Shown: positions 59,570 to 64,000 of the stretch, in pieces
Numbering within the stretch: position 1 is the first letter of the stretch
Layout of the letters: each line of letters opens with the position of its first letter
Source: Roseiarcus sp050012775
Lineage (GTDB): Bacteria > Pseudomonadota > Alphaproteobacteria > Rhizobiales > Beijerinckiaceae
NCBI GenBank assembly: GCA_050012775.1
Contig: JBEKGN010000018.1
Coordinates: forward strand, 32,184 to 96,183
DNA: 64,000 nucleotides
Direction: 5' to 3'
The notes under the pieces: model-generated
Seen by the model: the letters and a program-made list of their open reading frames with translations, nothing else
The model's database searches: none
What the model was told of the DNA's origin: nothing
Program-made: the position numbers and the translations under genes

Positions 59570-60343
59570 ATGAAAGCGGTTATTCTCGCGGGCGGTTTGG
59601 GCACCCGCATATCCGAGGAATCTCACCTGCGGCCCAAGCCGATGGTCGAGATCGGGGGAATGCCGATTCTCTGGCACGTGATGAAGATCTACGCCCATCA
59701 CGGCATCTCCGATTTCGTCGTCTGCCTCGGCTACAAGGGCTATGTCATCAAGGAATATTTCTCCAACTACTTCCTGCATTCCTCGGACGTGACCATCGAC
59801 GCGCGCACCAACCGCACGACTTTCCACACCACCAAGGCCGAGCCCTGGCGGGTCACGCTCGTCGACACCGGCGAAAAGACACAGACCGGCGGCCGATTGA
59901 AACGCGTGGCCCGCTATCTCGATCCGGGCGAGCCGTTCTGCTTCACCTATGGCGACGGCGTCGCCGACATCGACATTGCTAGCCTCGTCGCCTTCCACCG
60001 ACGCCACGAGCGCAAGGCGACGCTCACGGCGGTCGTGCCGCCGGGCCGCTACGGCGCGGTCTCCCTCGCGGGCGACCGCGTCGAACGCTTCGTGGAAAAG
60101 CCGCCCGGCGACCAGGGCTTCGTCAACGGCGGCTTTTTCGTCCTCGACCCCTCGGTGGTCGACGTCATCGCCGGCGACGATACGCCGTGGGAGAGCGCGC
60201 CGCTGGAGACGCTCGCCGCGCGCGGCGAGTTGATGGCCTATCGGCACAAGGGCTTTTGGCATCCGATGGACACGTTGCGCGACAAGAACCAGCTCGAGGA
60301 GCAATGGGCGTCCGGGCGCGCGCCATGGAAAGTCTGGACGTGA
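59570..60343 (+). CDS. rfbF: Glucose-1-phosphate cytidylyltransferase
   Basis: Nucleotidyltransferase (257 aa): MKAVILAGGLGTRISEESHL at the start, RPKPMVEIGGMPILWHVMK, then the family-specific GYVIKEYFSNYFLHSSDVT and KGFWHPMDTLRDKNQLEE. Makes CDP-glucose from CTP and glucose-1-phosphate. ATG 59570 is chosen, six codons inside the longest frame. It overlaps rfbG at its 3' end. High GC like the housekeeping genes. Confidence 0.93.
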   Translation: MKAVILAGGLGTRISEESHLRPKPMVEIGGMPILWHVMKIYAHHGISDFVVCLGYKGYVIKEYFSNYFLHSSDVTIDARTNRTTFHTTKAEPWRVTLVDTGEKTQTGGRLKRVARYLDPGEPFCFTYGDGVADIDIASLVAFHRRHERKATLTAVVPPGRYGAVSLAGDRVERFVEKPPGDQGFVNGGFFVLDPSVVDVIAGDDTPWESAPLETLAARGELMAYRHKGFWHPMDTLRDKNQLEEQWASGRAPWKVWT

Positions 60344-61413
60344 CAGCGCCGCTGCCGCGCGAAGAGTTCTGGCGCGGGCGTCGCGTTCTGCTCACCGGCC
60401 ATACCGGCTTCAAGGGCGGTTGGGCCGCGCTGTGGCTCGCGCGGCTCGGCGCGACGACCACCGGCTTCGCGCTCGCGCCCGACACGAGTCCGGCTTTGTT
60501 CGATCTCGCGAATGTCGCGCAAGACCTCGCCTCCCGCATCGGCGACGTGCGCGCTCCCGAGGCGGTGCGCGCGGCCGTCGCGGCCGCCGACCCGGAGATC
60601 GTGCTGCATTTCGCGGCGCAGCCCCTCGTGCGCCGCGCCATCGCCGAGCCGATCGAGACGCTCGCGATCAACGCCATGGGGACGGCGCATCTGCTCGACG
60701 CCTTGCGCGGCGCCAAGCGCGTCGAGCGCATCCTGATCGTCACTTCCGACAAGGTCTACGACAATCGCGAGCGCGGCGAGGCCTTTCGCGAGGACGACCC
60801 GCTCGGCGGCAAGGACCCCTATTCCGCGTCCAAGGCGGCGACGGAAATGATCGCGCGCGCCTATGCCCAGACCTATTTTGCGCCCCGCGGCGTCGCGCTC
60901 GCGACGGCGCGCGGCGGCAATGTCATCGGCGGCGGCGACTATGCGCAGGACCGCATCGTTCCCGACATCGTTCGCGCCTGGGCGCTCGGGCGGCGCCCGG
61001 TCCTGCGCATGCCCGAGGCGACGCGGCCCTGGCAGCACGCGCTCGACTGCCTCGCCGGGTATTTTCTCTACGTCGAGAACGTCGACCGCGCGATCCCGCG
61101 CGCGCTCAATTTCGGTCCCGATCCGGCGAACCCGGTCACGGTCGCCGAGCTCACCCGCGCCATGCTCGAGGCGCTCGGCGCGCCGCCGGAATTCGAGACG
61201 GCGCCGCTCAAAGGCTCGATCGAGATGCGCAACCTCTCCGTCGACGCGCGCCGGGCGCAGAACGAACTCGGCTGGCGCAACCGCCTGCCGAGCGCGGCGG
61301 CGGTTCGCTGGACCGCCGATTGGCACCGGCGCGTCCGCCTCGGCGAAGACCCGCGCGCCGTCACGCTCGCCCAGATCGAAGCCTATTGCGCGCTTCCACC
61401 GCCGGCCCCTTGA
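60325..61413 (+). CDS. rfbG: CDP-glucose 4,6-dehydratase
   Basis: Extended SDR (362 aa if started at ATG 60325; ATG 60304 is an alternative). Motifs: LLTGHTGFKGGW (22-33), VTSDKVYDN, and catalytic YSASKAATEM. It yields CDP-4-keto-6-deoxyglucose, the entry to 3,6-dideoxyhexoses and to branched sugars such as yersiniose. It overlaps rfbF. No rfbH (C3 dehydrase) is present in the window; instead a C-methyltransferase and a Gfo/Idh oxidoreductase follow on the other strand. Confidence 0.92.
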   Translation: MESLDVTAPLPREEFWRGRRVLLTGHTGFKGGWAALWLARLGATTTGFALAPDTSPALFDLANVAQDLASRIGDVRAPEAVRAAVAAADPEIVLHFAAQPLVRRAIAEPIETLAINAMGTAHLLDALRGAKRVERILIVTSDKVYDNRERGEAFREDDPLGGKDPYSASKAATEMIARAYAQTYFAPRGVALATARGGNVIGGGDYAQDRIVPDIVRAWALGRRPVLRMPEATRPWQHALDCLAGYFLYVENVDRAIPRALNFGPDPANPVTVAELTRAMLEALGAPPEFETAPLKGSIEMRNLSVDARRAQNELGWRNRLPSAAAVRWTADWHRRVRLGEDPRAVTLAQIEAYCALPPPAP

Positions 61414-61425
61414 ACTCGAAGCATC

Positions 61426-62364
61426 TCAGTTCTGGTCGTGGTTGGACCGGACTAATATCTTGGTTTGATTTTCGACCTTGCTCCATAAGACGATCGAGTC
61501 CTCGTACCATGAGAGGAGCGGGGCGCCGCCTGCCAGGAATTCTCTGCACAGTCGCGCCACGACATCGACCCGTGGATCAAAAAGCCCGTGACGCTCAACT
61601 TCCTCGAAGGGCTCCTCGAGCCCGATGAAGGGACTCTCGTCGGGACCGGCGGCGACGGAAAAACTATTGTGCGCGGAGTTGGAGTCGACGACCACTCTGC
61701 ACGTCGGCAATCCCGGCCCGACCAACGCCGCTTCCCAAATTTCCGCTTCGTCTGGCCGCATCGCCGCGATCGAAGACCACAGGGCGTCGTTGTATCCGTG
61801 CTCAGCCAGAAGCGCGATGAGATGAATGCCGTAGAAGCGCAGCGCGCCGCCGCCGGCCGAAACAAAACGCTTCCAATTCGACGCGCCCGTTGCGTAATGA
61901 TGAGCGCGAAATCGCCAGTTGATCGTGAATTCGCAGTCGGGTCGAGAACGTTCCAGGGCTTGGGCGAAACGTTTCGCCCATGGCGCATAGTGAAAAGTGT
62001 AGCCGATCCTGATCCGCTTGCCGGAATTTCGCGCCTGCTGAAAAACGTCCCGTGCCTGGAGTGGATCGGGGGCCAAGGGCTTCTCCAACAAAATACGGTT
62101 CGGCTCGGCGCGAGGAAGGATTTTGGCGAGCCAGCGGACTTGGTCGGCCGGTCGCTGTGAGACGATGACGGCGCCGGCCCGATCGAGAGCCGCGCTTTCG
62201 TCCTCGACCCATTCGATCCGATCAACCAAATGGCGCACATCGGAGCGACCTTCGAGCCGCGCCTTATAACGTTCAGGCAAGACGACTTCCGCGCCGCATC
62301 CCGTCAAAAGCGCGGGCAAGTAGCCGTAAAGCCCGAAACCCGAACCGAAAATTGCAACCTTCAC
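61426..62364 (-). CDS. Gfo/Idh/MocA family oxidoreductase
   Basis: NAD(P)-dependent sugar oxidoreductase (312 aa). GTG 62364 gives MKVAIFGSGFGLYGYLPALL with the Rossmann motif at 7-14; EKPLAPDPLQARDVF is the family EKP block. It overlaps the methyltransferase gene by four bases (GTGA), so they act together, likely on a keto-deoxy sugar from RfbG. The enzyme could reduce the 4-keto group after C-methylation. Substrate is inferred. Confidence 0.78.
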   Translation of the reverse strand: MKVAIFGSGFGLYGYLPALLTGCGAEVVLPERYKARLEGRSDVRHLVDRIEWVEDESAALDRAGAVIVSQRPADQVRWLAKILPRAEPNRILLEKPLAPDPLQARDVFQQARNSGKRIRIGYTFHYAPWAKRFAQALERSRPDCEFTINWRFRAHHYATGASNWKRFVSAGGGALRFYGIHLIALLAEHGYNDALWSSIAAMRPDEAEIWEAALVGPGLPTCRVVVDSNSAHNSFSVAAGPDESPFIGLEEPFEEVERHGLFDPRVDVVARLCREFLAGGAPLLSWYEDSIVLWSKVENQTKILVRSNHDQN

Positions 62365-63602
62365 TCGGCGAAGTCCCCCGGAGCGATGATATCGATTATC
62401 GGTCCCTGATAACCCCGCGCTCGCATGTAGGCCTCGATTTCCGCTGAAATATGCCAAGCCATGTTGACGAGTGGGCGACCGTCGGAATCGGCCTTGAATT
62501 CGTTGTCGGATTTGATCGGAATGCGCGTCCCCGGAACATAATGCCCGATCTTCCCCGACTCCGGCTTCTCGTAGATCGCCGAGACGATGCTCGTTCCAAG
62601 GTTCAGCATCTTGATCGGAATGGCCGCCCGGCCCGGAAAGCCCTTGCCCTCGAGAACGCCGTGATGGCGAACGGCTTCTTCAAGCTCGCGCTTCTTATTT
62701 TCCCGCCAATGATCGATCTGCTTGGAGAGCTGCTCCAGCCCATGACCAAAGGTCTTTTCCTTGGCGTCCAGCGCCTCCCAGCGGTGATGGGCGCTCCGGC
62801 CGACCTCGCCGTCATCCTGCATAAGGAAAACACGGATGTTGCCGCCGTAACGCGCTGGAAATTCGACTTTCCGAATGCGCATGCCCAGCGTCTCGGCGAT
62901 GCGCACAAAGGAGGTGTAGCTATAAGTGCGCGGGTGCTCATGATAGAATGTATCGAATTGACGCCCGTCCAAAATCGATCCGAGATAGTGGTTCTCGATT
63001 ACGATCATGGTTTTGGGGTGCGCAAGAAGCTTCAAAGATCTCAGCACCGCCGGCAGATCTTCGATGTGCGCGAAGACATTGGTGAACGTAACGATATCGG
63101 GCCGTCCAAATTGCGCGGAAAAACGTCCGGCGACATCTTCATCGATGAATTCATTCAACACGCGATGACCGGCGGCTTGCGCATCCGATGCCGCGCCGGT
63201 CGGCTCGATTCCGAACGTATCGGCGCCCCTTTCCCGGAAGATTGAAAGCAAGCTGCCGTCGTTGCAGCCGATATCCAGAACCTTTGCGCCATGAAGATTG
63301 CCCAAAGATTCTTCGCAAGCGGCAACGAGTTGGCGCATTCCGTTGAGCACGTCCGCAGTGTGGCGCGAACGGTAATGGTAGGTCGGCGGGAACAGTTCGC
63401 GCTTAGGGATTTGGAACCGCTGGCAAGCAGTCCGGCATTCGTCGCAATAAAGGATCTCGATCGGATATTCCTTGCAGACGCGCGCATTTCCCACCGGCAC
63501 AAGATCGTCGCACATGGGATGGAGGCCAAGATCCAAAACCGATCGAAGACGCTCATTGCCACAGACCTCGCACCTTTTCGTCTCGAACTCGATCAAACTC
63601 AT
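62361..63602 (-). CDS. NDP-sugar C-methyltransferase (TylC3/NovU-like)
   Basis: Class I SAM methyltransferase (413 aa). The N-terminal zinc domain has Cys11, Cys14 and Cys31 with a further Cys pair in YCDECRTAC. The SAM motif is VLDIGCNDGSLLSIF. YHEHPRTYSYTSF carries the Tyr-His-Glu-His catalytic segment of sugar 3-C-methyltransferases. The C-terminal domain is the typical C-methyltransferase end. It should methylate C3 (or C5) of a keto-deoxyhexose bound to a nucleotide, giving a branched sugar. Confidence 0.85.
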   Translation of the reverse strand: MSLIEFETKRCEVCGNERLRSVLDLGLHPMCDDLVPVGNARVCKEYPIEILYCDECRTACQRFQIPKRELFPPTYHYRSRHTADVLNGMRQLVAACEESLGNLHGAKVLDIGCNDGSLLSIFRERGADTFGIEPTGAASDAQAAGHRVLNEFIDEDVAGRFSAQFGRPDIVTFTNVFAHIEDLPAVLRSLKLLAHPKTMIVIENHYLGSILDGRQFDTFYHEHPRTYSYTSFVRIAETLGMRIRKVEFPARYGGNIRVFLMQDDGEVGRSAHHRWEALDAKEKTFGHGLEQLSKQIDHWRENKKRELEEAVRHHGVLEGKGFPGRAAIPIKMLNLGTSIVSAIYEKPESGKIGHYVPGTRIPIKSDNEFKADSDGRPLVNMAWHISAEIEAYMRARGYQGPIIDIIAPGDFAE

Positions 63603-63927
63603 AGGTGGTCCTCTTGTTCGGAATGCGCTGGGCTATAATGTTGTGGGGCGTCGCCCAAGTCGCAAAGGATCCCGAGAGGAGTAGTCGGAATTCCGCACGT
63701 TCTTGACCGCGCTTCGAGGTGTCGCTCGCAAGGAGACTTTGTGTCAATTGCCAAAGGCGGCATTGCGCCCGATTTCTCGCACGGAGGAATTCACCGCCGC
63801 GGGCTGCGCCTTTGCGCCCGCGCACACCAGACTGTCGCGAAATCACGCCGCGCTCTGCCAGATCGACCGTCTCTGGATCACGTCCGTCAAGGTGGTGGAG
63901 ATTTTGGGCGGTCATGTCGTCTCGGGA
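63603..63927. other. Upstream region of the C-methyltransferase gene
   Basis: 325 bp. The minus-strand promoter of the methyltransferase/oxidoreductase pair must lie here, but no clear pair is seen. No credible gene. Confidence 0.4.
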
Positions 63928-64000
63928 TTAGGCCGCGATTTTGGCGAGGGCGGCGGTTTGGTCGTCGCCGAGGCCATTCATTGTCTCCTGCGTCATGTAG
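63928..64000 (-). CDS. Possible C-terminal end of a gene entering from the right
   Basis: A minus-strand frame open to the window edge ends MNGLGDDQTAALAKIAA before TAA at 63928. Twenty-three residues are too few to assign a family; it could also be a chance frame. Confidence 0.25.
   Translation of the reverse strand, partial: YMTQETMNGLGDDQTAALAKIAA

Noticed and set aside
1..64000. CRISPR array or prophage
   Set aside because: No set of regularly spaced direct repeats and no phage structural or integrase genes were seen.

Overview
This is a GC-rich alphaproteobacterial segment. The block prfB, mrcA (PBP1A), amiC and rne is typical of Hyphomicrobiales (Rhizobiales), and the RNase E carries the long acidic insert seen in that group. 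The catabolic genes suggest a metabolically versatile soil or phototrophic relative (Rhodoblastus/Beijerinckiaceae-like). That genus-level guess is inference.

Region 1 (1-12.7 kb), aryl-glyoxylate oxidation and uptake. The order padE-F-G-H-I-J matches the phenylglyoxylate dehydrogenase operon of Azoarcus: gamma, ferredoxin, alpha, NAD/FAD and beta-ferredoxin subunits, then a phenylacetate-CoA ligase. A FlK-like thioesterase follows. Between ligase and thioesterase lies a 310-bp scar in which the start of a livH is joined to the end of a livF. A complete liv ABC transporter follows; its LivF ATPase carries an N-terminal hemerythrin domain. The next gene, an MBL-fold hydrolase, is cut after 31 codons by a 150-bp IS21-like remnant that keeps both ends but no transposase.

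Region 2 (12.7-22.7 kb), aerobic CoA-dependent anthranilate degradation: two 2-aminobenzoate-CoA ligase-type enzymes, an old-yellow-enzyme oxidoreductase, RidA, a broken enoyl-CoA hydratase, an SDR dehydrogenase, the monooxygenase/reductase AbmA and a MarR regulator.

Region 3 (22.7-37 kb): two phytoene-desaturase-like FAD enzymes flank a kynurenine-formamidase/isatin-hydrolase-like cyclase and end in a second MarR gene. Then come indolepyruvate ferredoxin oxidoreductase (iorAB) and, divergently, a five-gene peptide/opine-type ABC transporter. The three catabolic regions would channel aryl-2-oxoacids and anthranilate to CoA thioesters.

Region 4 (37-43.9 kb): a transposase graveyard (ISL3-like and IS6-like fragments), then an unusual split 2-oxoacid dehydrogenase (E1 alpha, E1 beta, a 77-residue free lipoyl domain, an E2 catalytic core without lipoyl or binding domains, and a lipoyl ligase; no E3), an isocitrate-lyase/PEP-mutase gene probably starting at CTG, a GlcG/HbpS gene and a 121-bp hairpin element.

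Region 5 (43.9-53.3 kb), housekeeping: tRNA-Tyr, prfB with its programmed +1 frameshift, mrcA, amiC and rne.

Region 6 (53.6-64 kb), surface polysaccharide: GDP-L-fucose synthesis (gmd, fcl), an FkbM methyltransferase, a GT10 fucosyltransferase-like enzyme, an SGNH-like protein, a GT2 glycosyltransferase, and a CDP-sugar branch (rfbF, rfbG, a Gfo/Idh oxidoreductase and a C-methyltransferase). Base composition looks mosaic, as is usual for such loci.
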